Assembly (NCBI GenBank): GCA_015183035.1 | Contig: JACZZP010000015.1 | Location: 1,984,001 to 2,048,000, forward strand | Source: Meloidogyne chitwoodi | Taxonomy: Eukaryota; Nematoda; Chromadorea; Rhabditida; Meloidogynidae | DNA: 64,000 nt | Direction of reading: 5' to 3' | Part shown: piece by piece, positions 1-12,800 of the stretch | Numbering within the stretch: the first letter of the stretch is position 1 | Layout of the letters: each line of letters begins with the position of its first letter | The notes under the pieces: model-generated | The model's database searches: none | What the model was told of the DNA's origin: nothing | Seen by the model: only the letters and a program-made list of their open reading frames with translations | Position numbers and translations under genes: made by a program

Positions 1-757
1 TGGAGTTTTTATTTAAATAAAGTATCAAGTCACTTGGTTAAGTAAAGAACAAACATCAAAACTCAATAATTAATTCTTAATTTTTTAAAATAATTAAAAA
101 TAAATAGAAGATAAATTATTTTACAAAATTATAAAAAATTAGAATTTTTTAAAACCAGAATTTTAAGTTAGGATCAAAAAATTGAAGAAAAAGCCTGTTT
201 TTGGAGGTTTTTTAATTATAACCTTAAGCAAAATTTATCTAAAATAATGAATCATAATTTATTTTGTAGTAAATTAAATTCTCTATCGAATGATATAAAA
301 TATTTGCCAAATTGTTTATTAATTAGAGAGTTATGAATTAAATTGTAAGTATAACACAAAACAAGAAACGTCATAAATTCGCTAAATAATTCTGGAAAAA
401 GAAAAAAATTGAAGAGAGAAGATTAAAATACATACATAAATAAAATATATATTATTTGTTTTAATAATGTGTAAATAAAAAATTAAATTTTTATTAGTAA
501 AAGATGAAAAGTGAAGTAGTATGTAATAGGAAACATTAAGAAAATAAACTTGAAAAAAGCGTGAGAGTAATTAATATACATCTTAGCAATAAATTTAAGC
601 ATTTCATCATTCTTATGATATTCAATTTCTAAATATTGTTTTTTGTCCAAAAATTATTTAATAAGAAATTGAATAAGATATTTAAAATAAAGCGGAAGGC
701 ACGCCTCTGTAGAAAAAAAGTTTCAGTCAGAAATGTAAAGAATAATTATTAAAAACA

Positions 758-1024
758 AACTTAAGTTTGTTTTTAATAATATTTCACAAACTTAAGTTTG
801 TTTTTAATGATATTTCACAAACTTAAGTTTGTTTTTAATGATATTTCACAAACTTAAGTTTGTTTTTAATGATATTTCACAAACTTAAGTTTGTTTTTAA
901 TAATATTTCACAAACTTAAGTTTGTTTTTAATGATATTTCACAAACTTAAGTTTGTTTTTAATGATATTTCACAAACTTAAGTTTGTTTTTAATGATATT
1001 TCACAAACTTAAGTTTGTTTTTAA
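758..1024. repeat. Palindromic minisatellite, about nine 31-bp units
   Basis: About nine head-to-tail copies of a 31-bp unit, each holding the palindromic core AAACTTAAGTTT followed by a T-run, AATGATATTT (AATAATATTT in a few copies) and CAC. Copies are almost identical. Flanks are not repeated and there are no unique spacers, so it is a tandem repeat and not a CRISPR array. Confidence 0.95.
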
Positions 1025-4000
1025 TAAATTATTTTCTAAGTTTCTATTTAAATATAAAAGCTTATTAATTTCCGATTTTAAGTAAAAATCTATTTTAGTT
1101 AAATAAAGTTGTATAACTGGGTCTAGACTTAAAATAAGATAACTCAATATAATTTTGATTTCTCCAATATTTTTTGTTTTGACACACAAAGAAGATTGAT
1201 AAATTACTAGAAAAATGAGTAAAAAAGCTTAAAATAAAAAAGGAAAGGTATGTCTAAAAAAATTTTTTTGGCGTTTAAGTGGATCAATTTCAAATACGTC
1301 GGAAGTAAAAAAAGTATAAAGAAAAATATAAAGGCGAGAATAAAAATGAAAAGCGGGAAAGGAGAGAAGTTATAATAAGAGAGGAATTTCATAATGATGG
1401 ATTTTTTAATCTGTTGTTTAAAAAGAAAAAAGGGGAAAGACTTTTTTTAATAAAAAGAATGGAAATTTAGAAAAAGAGAGAGAGGGAACACGATTTTTAA
1501 AAATGATGTACTATTTTGAAAAGAACAGAATTTTACAAAATCGTAAAATTAAATTAAAAAACATATCTTTTGTAATAAAATGTGTTTAAAATGTAAAAAA
1601 CAAGTTTAAAAAAATTAATTGAAATTAAAACTGACAATAAAACTTAAGATTGTTTTACAATTGTAAAACTACAACTTGAGAAACTTAAGTATGTTTCAGG
1701 TTGTAAATTAAGAAAGCAATAATATTCTATAAAACACGTTTTTATATTCTTTAAATTAAATAAAATAAAATTATTTAAGTGTGAGTTTAGTCGCATGGCT
1801 TTTTAAAAATCTAAAACACGTGAGAAGTTGGGAAAGAAAAAAAATCTTGGATGAAATTTTTTTAAAGAAAAATAGAAAAGAAAAATGATTAGAAAAAAAT
1901 AAATAAACCAATTTTACAGTAACAAGTTTGAGGAATATAAAATGGGAGAATGATTAATGAGAAAATTGTAACAATAAATTTGTAAAACATAAAGAAAAAA
2001 TTTTACAAATAAATTAATAGGTTAAGAAATGCCTTAAATATAAATCAAAACACAAAATATGGTTTAATTTTAAAATAAAAATTGTAAACTTAAATAAAAT
2101 TGTAAAACAGGTTTATTTAAGTGTTAAATACAAATTGTAAAACTTGATTTGAATAAAATTGTAAAACTTAGTTTTTAACATTAAATTGCATCTTGTTTCA
2201 ATTTTATAAATTGAAATGAAACTTGAAAAAATAAAACAATTTTCGTTTTAATTTTTCTGAACATTTTCTTTAATAATTAGACGAAAAAGAAGCCTTTTAG
2301 ACAAAAAGTCTTACATAAGAGTAAAAAATAAAATTTGAGTAAGCGTATCTGTTATAGAATATTTCTTCTCTGGCAATTTTAAATAAAAAAATATAAAATA
2401 AAGCTAGAGAAATTTATAAAATAAAAAAAGTCGATGGAGAGTGTTTAAAAGGAAAAAAATAAAAAAATTCTTTGTGTGCCCATCTGGCAGCAGCATAGCT
2501 AGCTAGACTATATGGTTGTTAGCTAATGGCAAAAAATATAAAAGGAGAGAGAAATATGTACACGGCTGTCACACTCACTAGAAGCAAAGAAAAGAGAAGC
2601 AAAAGGTTTTATCGAAAGTAGTATATTAAACTTAGATTTAAGTTTATAAAAAGTTTGTGTTACAAATCTTTTTGTTTTAATTTGCTAACACAACGTTAAT
2701 AATACATATTTAAAAAAAATGAAGCAAAAAATAAAATAAAAATTGAAGCCGAAGTCAAGATAAATAATAATTAAAAATTTTATTGAAGCAAAAGATAAAA
2801 AAACATTTTTTTAGATTTGAGAAGATAAAAGTAAATATTTAACAAAAATCAATCATTAAATATTTAAAATAAAAAGTGTAACATTTCTCCTAACATTAAG
2901 CGGCTTATTTGTAAATATGCTTAGTTAGTCTAACATCATAGAATTAAAATACTAAAAGAGAAAAAAGGAAAAGCTAACGCTTTATTTTTTACATTTTAAA
3001 TATATATTTGCAGACAATAAAAACAGCAAACAAATTACTGACAAATTTAATTTTATGTTTCATAAGTTTGTAAGTTTTTTATTTTAAAGTTTTATAAATT
3101 TGTTAAAAATTTACTTAAGTTTTAATGTTTTCAAGTTTGTAACTTAGAAACTTGAGTTCTTGTTTATTTTCATCTTTCCATTTTATTTAGGTTTAAAACT
3201 TAAGTTTATTAATTTCAAGTTTTTAAGTTTAAATTCTATGCTTAAGTTTTTGTTTTGATATTAAAGTTTAATAATTTTTAATTAAATCGCAATCTTAAAA
3301 ATAAAAAATAGTCCGCAATATAGTTTTGCGGAAAACTTGAAAAAACACAATATTGTAATAAATAAAATATTAATGTGTAATCGGTTAAAAAATCAGTTTT
3401 ACAGTTAACAAAACAAAAAATAAAAATTTAATGACTAAACATCAAAAAAATGTTTTTGTAAAAAGATAAGAGGAAATATAAAATGAAGCACTAAATTGTA
3501 ATAAAAAATGTTCAAAATATTTTATTTCGCTATAAAAACGATAAAAAATAAATTTATAGACTGTTTAAAAAATAAAAAAAAAAGAGACAATTATTCATCT
3601 ATTTATTTTTTTTAACTTTTTAGTCAAGTGATTAGCTCTATTTAAAAAAAATTAATAAAAAAATAAAATAAAGAATGTTATAAGCAAAAATTGCTGCCTA
3701 GAAACCATTTGAGTGTCAAAATTCATAACTTAATAATAACTGAACCATTTTTAATAAATTTAGCTCAATTAATAGAGCAGAAAATTTGACATAAAATAAT
3801 AATAAAATAAATATTTATTATTAAATTTAAAAAGAATTATGAGCGAAAAACTGAATTTTTCAAAAGGTGAAATAAAAGATTTTTTACCAAAACAATTTTT
3901 TAAAATTAATTAAAAATTTATTTTTAATTTTAGTTTTGTAGCAAATTTTTTGCTCTATCGAATGATACCAAAAACATTTATAAAAAAAATTTATTTAACA

Positions 4001-6994
4001 AGTAAAAAAAATAATAAGATAGCAGTTCAACCTTCACCCCCAAAATAGCTAAAATCAAGTAAAAAATTAAATAAAATTAAAAAAAATTTATTTAGAAGCA
4101 AATTGATTTGTAAAAAATAAAAAAGGTAAAAAAGAAAGAAAAAGTACACATTTTTTAATTTTAATGCATTAAGTGTGTGCACAGCTTTTTTAAAATGCTT
4201 GAGTTGTTCGGCATTTTTAAAAAGCTGTAAAAACAAAAAACAGATTTTTATTATTATTATTATTTTTAATGTTTTATAAAAATAATAATAGTGTGGGAAT
4301 ATTGGAAAAATTTGATAAAAAATTAAAAAAAATTAAATTAAAAATTAATTTTAAATTTAGAAAAAAAATTATTTTTTTAATATTAATAGGTATTCCAATA
4401 AAATAAGAAAAAAAATTAAATTAAATAAAAAAAAAATTAAATTAAATTAAAAAAAAATTAAATTAAATTTTAAAGCAAACACTTAAAAAATATACAAAAA
4501 AAAATTAAATAAAAAAAATTAAATTATTTTATTAAAGCAAAATCAAACAAAAATTGGAAGAAAGTTAAGAAGAGATTAAAGGTTGCTAAAAATAGAAGAA
4601 TTAAAAATAATAAGCTTAAGAGTATTAAACAAATAAATATTAAAGTAAATATAGGGGAAAATTATAAGGTGAAATAATTTAATAAAAATAATTTAATTAA
4701 AAAAATAAAATTTTAAATTTTATTTTTAATTAAAAAGGATTAAATTAAATATTTAAAAATTAAAAAAAAATAATTTAAGGGAAAAAATTAATTTTTAAGA
4801 GGGAAAGTGTTTAAACAAGTCAGGCACTTGAAGACTAATTTAATCAAAACTTTACTTTAAATAGATTTAAAAATTTAATTTTTTATTTTAAAATAAAGAG
4901 CAGAATTGACTCTTCAAAATTATATAAAAAATAAATTTTTAAATTAATCTAAAAAGTAGTAGTAATTTTTTAAAAGGTCAAAGCTTAAAAACAACTTTAA
5001 AAATTCACAACTTTAGAAAGAAATAAAATAAAAAAATTATTTTAATGTAATTTAAAGCTCTAAATCTTATCTATAATTTACCAAAAAATCAAATTTTTAG
5101 CATCATTTAATAAATTGTTATTTTGGATTGAAGACAGTAAGTGTTAACTAGTGAAAATGCTGACGACTATTTTCCTTTAAAAATCTACAACTATTTTTAT
5201 TTTAATAAAACAAATTTACATTTATTTTAATTTTATAGTTTAAAATCTGCTCTTTTAAATAAAATAAAGTTAATTTATGTAAAAATTATTTAATAAAATA
5301 TTAAAGGCCAAAGACTCCAAAATGTTGACTACTTTTCTCTCCTCCTTACAAAATATTTAAAAAAAAATATTTTATTATTTACGAAAGGAATTTTTAAAAT
5401 GCGGAATGACTGGACAAAGAAAGGACAGAATGTAAAAAACAAAAAAAAAATCAAAAAATAAAAAAAGTGTTAAAATATTTGGTTATAGCGCGCGGGCGAC
5501 AAGGGTAAATAAATAAATATGTGTTGTTTTAATGGGGTAAAATAAAAGCAAAAATTAATAAAAATGATGGATTGAGAGGATGGACAAAGAAAAATATTTT
5601 AAATATTATTTAAAAAGGTATTTAAAATATTTACAAAAATTGTTGACATTTTGAAATTTTTTTTAAATTTGACATTTTTCAAAAAAGAAAAAAATTATTT
5701 AAAGGTTAAAAAATAAGGCAAATAAAAATTAAAAAAAATTAAATAAAAAATATAGTAAAAAAATTAACAAAAACAACACAAATAAAAGAAATGTTGTCAC
5801 TTGAAAAAAAATTTTTTTAAATAAATAAATTAATTTTAAAATTATTCAAAAAGGATAAAGCAAAAAGAGACTCTCACACATACATATAAATTTGTTTTAA
5901 CTAAATTGATAAAAAAAAAAATAAAAAAGATTGAGGGGGAAGGGTGGGCGGACACGTTCCTTTCCCTCTATAACCACATGACTACAACAACTCTAGTAAA
6001 AATACAAACAAGGCAAGAAAAAAAAATTTTTTTAGCAAATGAAGAAATACATTTTTTGCCATTTTCCTTGTGGTATTTTGTAAAAAAACAAAAAAAACTT
6101 TTTTTCTTTTTTTTTTTTATATTTTCGTTTCGTCACAAAGAAGAAAAAATTTTATTTCGTCAAAAAAAAATTTTTTTTAAACGAAAAAAATTCTCTAAAA
6201 TAAGCCAAATAAAAAAAAATATTTGATATCATTTTTTAGCTTTTTTAAAGAATTAAATGTATGTAAATATTTGTTTGTGTGTGTAAAATAATACTTTTCA
6301 TTATTTCCTTTTAATAATAAAATAATAATAATAATTTGTTTGTGTTCTAATATTTATTTTTTATTTATTGGCTGACTGCCCTATATAAAAGTTGAGAAAA
6401 AAAAGAAAAATGTTTTTCACGTGAAAATTGAAAAAAAATATTTTTATTTATGCTGCCACTAGGCAACTAAAAAAAAAATAAAAAAAAGCGCCAATTTATA
6501 TTTTTGAAATATTTATTTATTTTTGTGTGTTTTTGGCCTATGAAGAAGAAAGGAAGGAATGAGTCAAATGTTTTTTAAAACAAAATGTTTTAAAAAGAAG
6601 AGATTAAAGTGAAAAAGGTGTGATGCTCATTTTTATTGAAGCATTTATAAATAAATAATAATGTATTATTTTCAAAATGTCCAAATTTCAAAATATCAAA
6701 AATTAAAAAAATTTTAATTTTTAATGTTTTCAATAAATTTTGACAATTTTACAAATTATTAATTAATTTATATTAATCACGTTTATTTATTTATTTATTT
6801 AGTATTTATTTTAATGTCACATTGTCAGTTTTGTATTGCGCGCAACTTCCTGTCCCTTATAAAATATTTATTTAATTTTTCTACTAAAACTTTTATTATT
6901 TTTTTAAATTTATAACTTATTATTTAATTTAATAAACCAGATTTTAATTTAAAAAACTTTATTGCGTCGATCATGAGAAATTCTTTTTATTTTT

Positions 6995-7028
6995 CAAAAT
7001 GTCCGCAAATATATTTGCGGACATTTTG
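6995..7028. repeat. Perfect 34-bp palindrome
   Basis: Two 17-base arms meet with no spacer; the left arm reads CAAAATGTCCGCAAATA and the right arm is its exact reverse complement. The core TCCGCAAA..TTTGCGGA recurs imperfectly near 3311-3331 and in part near 60490-60510. Confidence 0.95.
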
Positions 7029-7199
7029 GGAAAATTAAAATTAATTATAAAAATCCGCAAATTTTCAAAATTATCATCAACATTTCTCTCTTTTTTCTTT
7101 TATATTTATCACAAAAGAAGATTAATTATACTCATATACTTAACATCGCAAAATAATTTTTTCTCTTTTTTAAACCTTTGATAATTTAAAATTACGCAG

Positions 7200-7320
7200 T
7201 GGTTGGTGACACATTGTGTATTGCCAAACCCATAACTCGAGAATGGGTAAACCCTTTAAAATGCTTTTTATATAAATCGATAGAGAATTGAATCTACTAC
7301 AAAATGAATTATGAAACAAA
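7200..7320 (-). repeat. Dispersed repeat copy (TCTCTATCGA family)
   Basis: Read on the minus strand, this holds TTTTGTAGTAGATTCAATTC, then TCTCTATCGA, then further on CTCGAGTTATGGG. Related plus-strand copies lie at about 262-345, 3931-3980, 7438-7475 and 33141-33235. They share TTTTGTAG..AATTCTCTATC(G/A)AATGATACC and, in the longer ones, a downstream AGAGTTAT block. This is an old dispersed non-coding family; I cannot name it. Confidence 0.6.
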
Positions 7321-7586
7321 ATTTTTGATCAAATATACAAAAAGTTGTAGTCAAAAAACTAAATTTTTTCGAAGAAAATGATGGTTTTTGATTTTTATAA
7401 CTGCTACTATCTTTAAATTTAATTTTTTATTTAATTGTATTTTGTAGAGAATTTAATTCTCTATTAATTGATTTTTTATTATTTTAAAAAATTAAATATT
7501 TATTGAGTTATGTAGTTTTTAATAAAACAAGTCAAAACTTGTTTCTAGATTGTAATTTCAACAGTTTAAAAAAATTGATTTAAAAA

Positions 7587-8501
7587 ATGAAATTAGAAAA
7601 GAATAAAATTATCTCTTCATTTATTTTTACAACAACATTAAATACAAAAACAATAAATACTACAACTGCTTATCCACCAAAAGGAAATAATAATATTATT
7701 ATTTCAGAACAACAAAATCAGACAGTTTTGTAATTTTATTTTTAATATAAATTCTGATTTGTAAAAATTCTGTTTTTTTGGAAATTCTAATTTGTAAAAT
7801 TCTGATTTTTTGGAATTCTGATTTATAAAAATTCTGATTTTAAAAAATTCTGATTTATAAAAATTCTGATTTTTAAAAATTCTGATTTGTAAAATTCTGA
7901 TTTTAAAAAATTATGATTTTTAAAAATTCTGATTTGTAAAATTCTGATTGGTAAAAATTCTGATTTTAATAACCAGAATCTTTTAAGTTTTTTATATAGG
8001 GTCTCTTAATTGTTAATACACTTGGCAGACTTGAATTGCAAGAATTTTTAAGTGATGAACATTCAAGTGCAGTACAACGACTAATTGTTGCTTCAATCGT
8101 TATTGCATTAATTTCAGCAATGCTAGTAAATATTTAAAAAAATTAATTTAATTAAATAAAAGGTAGCAACAATAATTCTCTTTCGTTGTTATATGCTTTA
8201 TTGTCAAGATCATTTAAATATTCGTCATTATCAAAGACCTCCAGAACAAAAAAAAGAAGATGAAGAATCAAAATTATTTTATGGTAATTCTAATTTATCA
8301 TTATTAAATTTAAAAATAATAAAAAAAGAAGAAAATAATAATAATTTATTTAATCCTATAAAATTACAAAATAATAATAAAGAAAAAAATTTATTAAAAA
8401 ATGAAAATAATAATAATAATATTAAATGTTGTAATTATAATAATCAGAAAAATATTACTACCTGTCGATATTCATTTAAAAGCATTTTTGATGATGATTA
8501 A
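7587..8501 (+). CDS. Small single-pass membrane protein, unknown function
   Basis: Three-exon model: 7587-7724, 8000-8125, 8163-8501, all phase 0, giving 200 residues. Residues 1-46 are Thr/Asn-rich. Exon 2 encodes GRLELQEFLSDEHSSAVQR and then a hydrophobic segment that crosses the exon 2/3 junction (about residues 70-97: LIVASIVIALISAMLVATII then LFRCYML), which supports that splice. The remainder is a hydrophilic tail beginning CQDHLNIRHYQRPPEQKK and ending Asn-rich. No clear cleaved signal peptide, so topology (short outside, long inside) is inferred. The first donor would be GTTTTG, a weak site, so exon 1 is the least certain part. The first intron is filled with an ATTCTGATTTGTAAAA-type array. 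I do not recognise the family. Confidence 0.6.
7725..7999. repeat. Intronic ATTCTGATTT array
   Basis: About a dozen copies of AAATTCTGATTT with TGTAAAA, TTTAAAAA or TTTTGGA spacers fill the first intron of the small membrane-protein gene. The same word fills the intron at 10334-10548 and, as its complement ACAAATCAGAAT, many introns and spacers between 46 and 63 kb. Confidence 0.85.
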
Positions 8502-9887
8502 AATTAAAATTTTTTTATTAATTAATTTTTAATTATTTTAATTAAAATTTATTAAAATTAGTATTTAATTTTAGAAAAAAATTTTTTATTTTTAAATATT
8601 AATAGCTTTTAATTTGACATATTTTTTAAATTTTCATTTTTTTAAATCTATGGATTTAAAAAAAGATTATTAATTTTTGAACATATTTTTAAGCATTTTC
8701 TATGGAAAGTGAATCGGAAGAATTTTTGAACATTTTTTAAATAAAATAGGGAAGGCTTAAAAAAATATTTTTTTGTTATTAAATCCATTCGTTTTCACAC
8801 ATTTTTAAATAGATTAAATTAGCTAAATATTAATATTATTATTGACCTGATAACACGGATTTAATATATTAGCGGTGGCACACAGCTGTCTACTTTTTTT
8901 ATTTGATTTTTGTCTTTCTTTTCTTTTTTGCTAACAAAAGTTGACATATCCAAGAAAAATAAAAAATATAGGGTAACTTTAATTTATATAAATATCTCTC
9001 TAAATCAATTTTTGTGTTGATCTTTTGGATAAAAACAAAAATATTCCCTCTACCAATCCAAAAATTCTTTTAAAAATATCCACGGCTTAAAACAAAGAAC
9101 AAAGGCTAAAAAATAAAGGAATGTTTAATATTTATTAAAAGGATTCATTTTTGTTACAATTTTATATTTTTTATTTAATATTTGTATGTATTTGCGCACC
9201 GATATATGTATTTAATAAGCATGTATATACATATATTAAATTAATTATTTAATTAAAACTTTATTGTTTAACAATTATTAGTTTCAAGTTAATGTTTAGT
9301 TTCAAGTTTATTTTTATGTTTTCTTTAAAGTTTATTTTAATGTTTTCTTCAAATTTATTTTTGTTTCAAGTTTTTATGTTTTGTTTCAAGTTTATTCTTG
9401 TTTGTTTAAATTTTGTTATTTCATAATTAAAATTTATTAATTTTTCTATTTGTTTTTAACTTTGTACCTTCAAGTTTTAAAGTTGTTTTGTATTTTTGTT
9501 TTTTAAAAACAATGCTTCTTATAACCTGAAATATATTAATTTATTTTAAAATAAAAACAAAAAATCTCAAGCAGGTTTTAAGATTTAGTTTTTGCAGAGA
9601 GTTTTATTTTATCGGTAATACTTTTATTCATTTTTTATCGCTTTCTTTGTTCCAGTGATTATGCTATCCAGAATTATATTTTTTACAAGATTAATTAACC
9701 ATAGAAATATGAAAATATAACCCATTGAGTTGGAAAATTCGGGAATGAAGGGGAAAAACGATTTCATCGTTAATCAGCGGTAAAAGCCGTGTAAATCGTT
9801 GAATTTCCTTTTTACTGGGTTATTACTTTTAAAGAATATTTAATCAATTTTTAATTATTATTATAGGTAAATTAATTTAATAAATTG
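8502..9887. other. Intergenic spacer with short hairpin element
   Basis: No gene seen. It contains TTTCAAGTTTATTTTTGTTT-like repeats at about 9280-9480 and an imperfect inverted repeat at 9717-9823. It ends just before the ATG of the dermatopontin-like gene, so it should include that gene's promoter. Confidence 0.6.
9717..9823. repeat. Imperfect 107-bp inverted repeat
   Basis: Outer arms ATAACCCA (9717-9724) and TGGGTTAT (9816-9823); middle arms GGAAAATTC and GAATTTCC; inner arms AACGATTT (9757-9764) and AAATCGTT (9793-9800); innermost CGG..CCG. It lies 64 bp upstream of the next ATG. It could be a tiny foldback element or a transcribed hairpin. Confidence 0.55.
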
Positions 9888-12800
9888 ATGAGACAGCTAT
9901 TTATTTTATTTTTAAATTCATTAATTTTATTTCCATTTGCTATTTTTATTTTAATTATTAAAAAAGTTGATTCACTTGCTTCAGTTTTAATTTCATCACC
10001 TTTTGACAATTTTCGAATAGAATGTCCACAAACATCTGGAGCTCAAAGACTTGCTATACGAATGGTGGAATCACAAGGGCAAAAGAGACAAGATACTGTT
10101 TTTGTTTTAAGTTGCCAACAAATTGGTGATGTTAGTTTATATTAAATTAAATTTAAAAAAATTAATTTTTTATAGTTATATCCATGGTTAGAAATTCCTG
10201 AGGAATTAGCTGACCAAGAACATGAGGAATGCCATTATACACAACAATTTGATATTTTATTGGATAAACAAATGAATTGGACATGCGCTGGAAGAGAATA
10301 CCTTGCTGGGATTGCTCGCTTATCTGATACAAGGCATAAATTCTGATTTTTGAATTTTTTATTATCAAGATTCTGGTTTTAAAAAATTTTGATTTAGAAA
10401 TTCTGATTTTTTAAAAATTCTGATTTATAAAATTCTGATTTTTTGAAATTCTGATTTTTTAAAAATTCTGATTTGTAAAATTCTGATTTTTTGGAAATTC
10501 TTATTTTTAGATTTTAGAATTTCTAATATTAATTCTGATTATTTTCAGAATTCAATTAGAATGCTGTAAATTGCGCACTCGTACAGAAGGTAACTGTGTT
10601 GAGTATGATTATGATAAGCCTGCAGGGAGTGGTGCACGCGTTGAAATAGAGTAAATAATTAATTATAAATAATTTAAATAATTTATTTATTTTAAAGATA
10701 TCAAGGGAAATTAATTAATGCATTGGCGGTATATGGAGATTTAATACGTGTTCGTTTTTGTGATTTGTCTCCGAGACCTATTGGTTTATATATTTTTTAT
10801 TAAAATTATTAAAAAAATATTTTTATAGAAGATATAATGGCTGAAACAACACAAACAACACCTTCAGTAATACCAGTTGCCCGTTCAGTGACTAGCAGTG
10901 GAAATAAATTTTTATTAAGACCACCAACTAATTCTGTCGGATTTAGTTCAAGAATAGGTATTTTATTAAATTACAGTTTTTAAATTTAAAAATAATAATT
11001 AGAAGCACCAACTCTTCTTAATGATCCGCGAACATTGGCTAAGCAACGAGCAACAAATTCTCTTCAAAATCAAAACACTCAGACTGTTCCACCTTCTATT
11101 ATAGAAGAGGAATTGCCTCCAGCCAATATACTAGCTGATGGAACGGATGAGGCATTTTCAATGGATGAAAAACAACAACAAAATGAACAAATAAAACAAA
11201 CTGTTGAACACAAAAATGTTCAAGCTGTTCAGGAAAAAGTTGAACCTATTCAAAATATACAACAAGAAACTGTTCATCAAGTTGAACCTGTTCAACAACG
11301 AATTCCACAAGTTCAACCGGTTCAGGAACAAAAACATAAGCAGCTAAACATAACATCATCCCCTTTGGAACAAAAAGAAGAACAACCTGTACAACCAGTC
11401 AACGTTCAATCCATGCTAGAAATGTCGCCAATAAACGTTAAAAAATCTGCCTCTCAACAAGAACAGCCACAAACATCTGAAGGACAAGAACAACAAAATA
11501 ATCAAGAAAATAAAAATTCAGAAATTAATTCGCCAAGAATAAAAGTTTATGGACACAATCCTTTAAGAACAGTACAATTTGGACGAATTCTTCAGGCAGT
11601 TGGAGAAAGACGTAAAGAATTGGCGGTAAAAATTTTAAGGCATCATAAATTTCCTCCAGATCATGTTCAAAGTTTGGAATATGGTAAACGACAAAAACAT
11701 GATGAACAAGAACAAATAAATGAAGAAAAACAACAAAATAAGGAAGAAGCACAAAATGAGCAAACAGAGAAATCACAATTAGAACAAAAACATGAAGAAA
11801 AACAACAAAAAGGTCAACAACAAAATGAGCGAACATATACTGAAGAAACAAAACAAGAACATGAGAAACATAAAAATGAAGAACAGAGTGAACAACTAAA
11901 AGAAAATATAGAACAACAAAAACATGAACAAAAACAAGAAGAAATACAAGAAAATATAGAACAACAAAAACATGAACAAAAACAAGAAGAAATACAGGAA
12001 GATATAGAAGAACAAAAACATGAAAAACATGAAGTACAACAAAACAATCAACAAAAACATATACAAGAAGAAATAAAACAATTGCAAGAAGAAAAACATT
12101 TAGAAGAAAACAAGCAAAAACAAACATCACAACATTTAGAAAATTCTATAGCAAAAGCTGCTGCTGCAAAAAAGCAAATATTCGAACCTATAAAATCTAA
12201 TTTGCTGTTACGTCGTAGAGGAATGCATGAACAAACATTTACACTTACTCCTTTACAACCTGTTGATGTTTCTGTTGGAGATAATAAGGGAAAAGAACTT
12301 GAGGACCGAGAAAAAGCAGAATTAACAATTCAACGACGAATAGATGCTATTAGGGCAGCAGAAAAACGGATGCAAATAAAAACTATACAAATTCCTAAAG
12401 AGGAAAATAAAGAAGGTGAAAGTAAGTCTTCTTATACAGTGGATATTTTAGCTAGTAAAAACATTAATGTTTAGAATGTTTTACTGAAAATATACAATTA
12501 TAATTCCGGATTAGAATGTTTTGTAAAATGTTTTCCGGAAAAAATGTTTATCTGAACATTTTTCAGAAAATATTTTAATGAGAATGTTTTCCGGAAAATT
12601 AATGTAAAACATCTTCAGGAAAATTAATATGTTTGTAAATAATTTCCGGAAAGAAAAGTTGCTAATGTTTATTTGTTTTAATGTTTTTAAATGTCGGTTG
12701 TTTGTTTTAAAATTAATGTTATCATCTTATAAATGTTTTAATAAATAATAACGTTTGTTTTAAGACACATGGAATACAACAAATAAATCAGAAAATGTTA

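Larger units (their letters stand above)
1..7586. other. Gene-free AT-rich stretch at left end
   Basis: I see no coding region supported by splice sites, domains or codon structure. The open frames present (for example around 1001-1392, 4027-4236 and 5906-6226) are low-complexity Lys/Phe/Ile translations of A- and T-runs. What it does hold is a minisatellite (758-1024), a perfect palindrome (6995-7028) and copies of a dispersed repeat near 262-345, 3931-3980, 7200-7320 and 7438-7475. A less AT-biased patch with AGCTAGCTAGAC lies near 2480-2580. Nothing here looks like a tRNA or rRNA. Confidence 0.6.

Noticed and set aside
758..1024. Possible CRISPR array
   Set aside because: Units are contiguous without unique spacers, and the genome is eukaryotic with introns; it is a minisatellite.
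5906..6226. Open frame of 106 residues
   Set aside because: Lys/Phe runs from homopolymers, no splice-site or domain support, no start context.
11525..12130. Long minus-strand open frame opposite the Glu/Gln-rich exon
   Set aside because: Val/Phe/Leu antisense shadow of GAA/CAA codons in the real exon.
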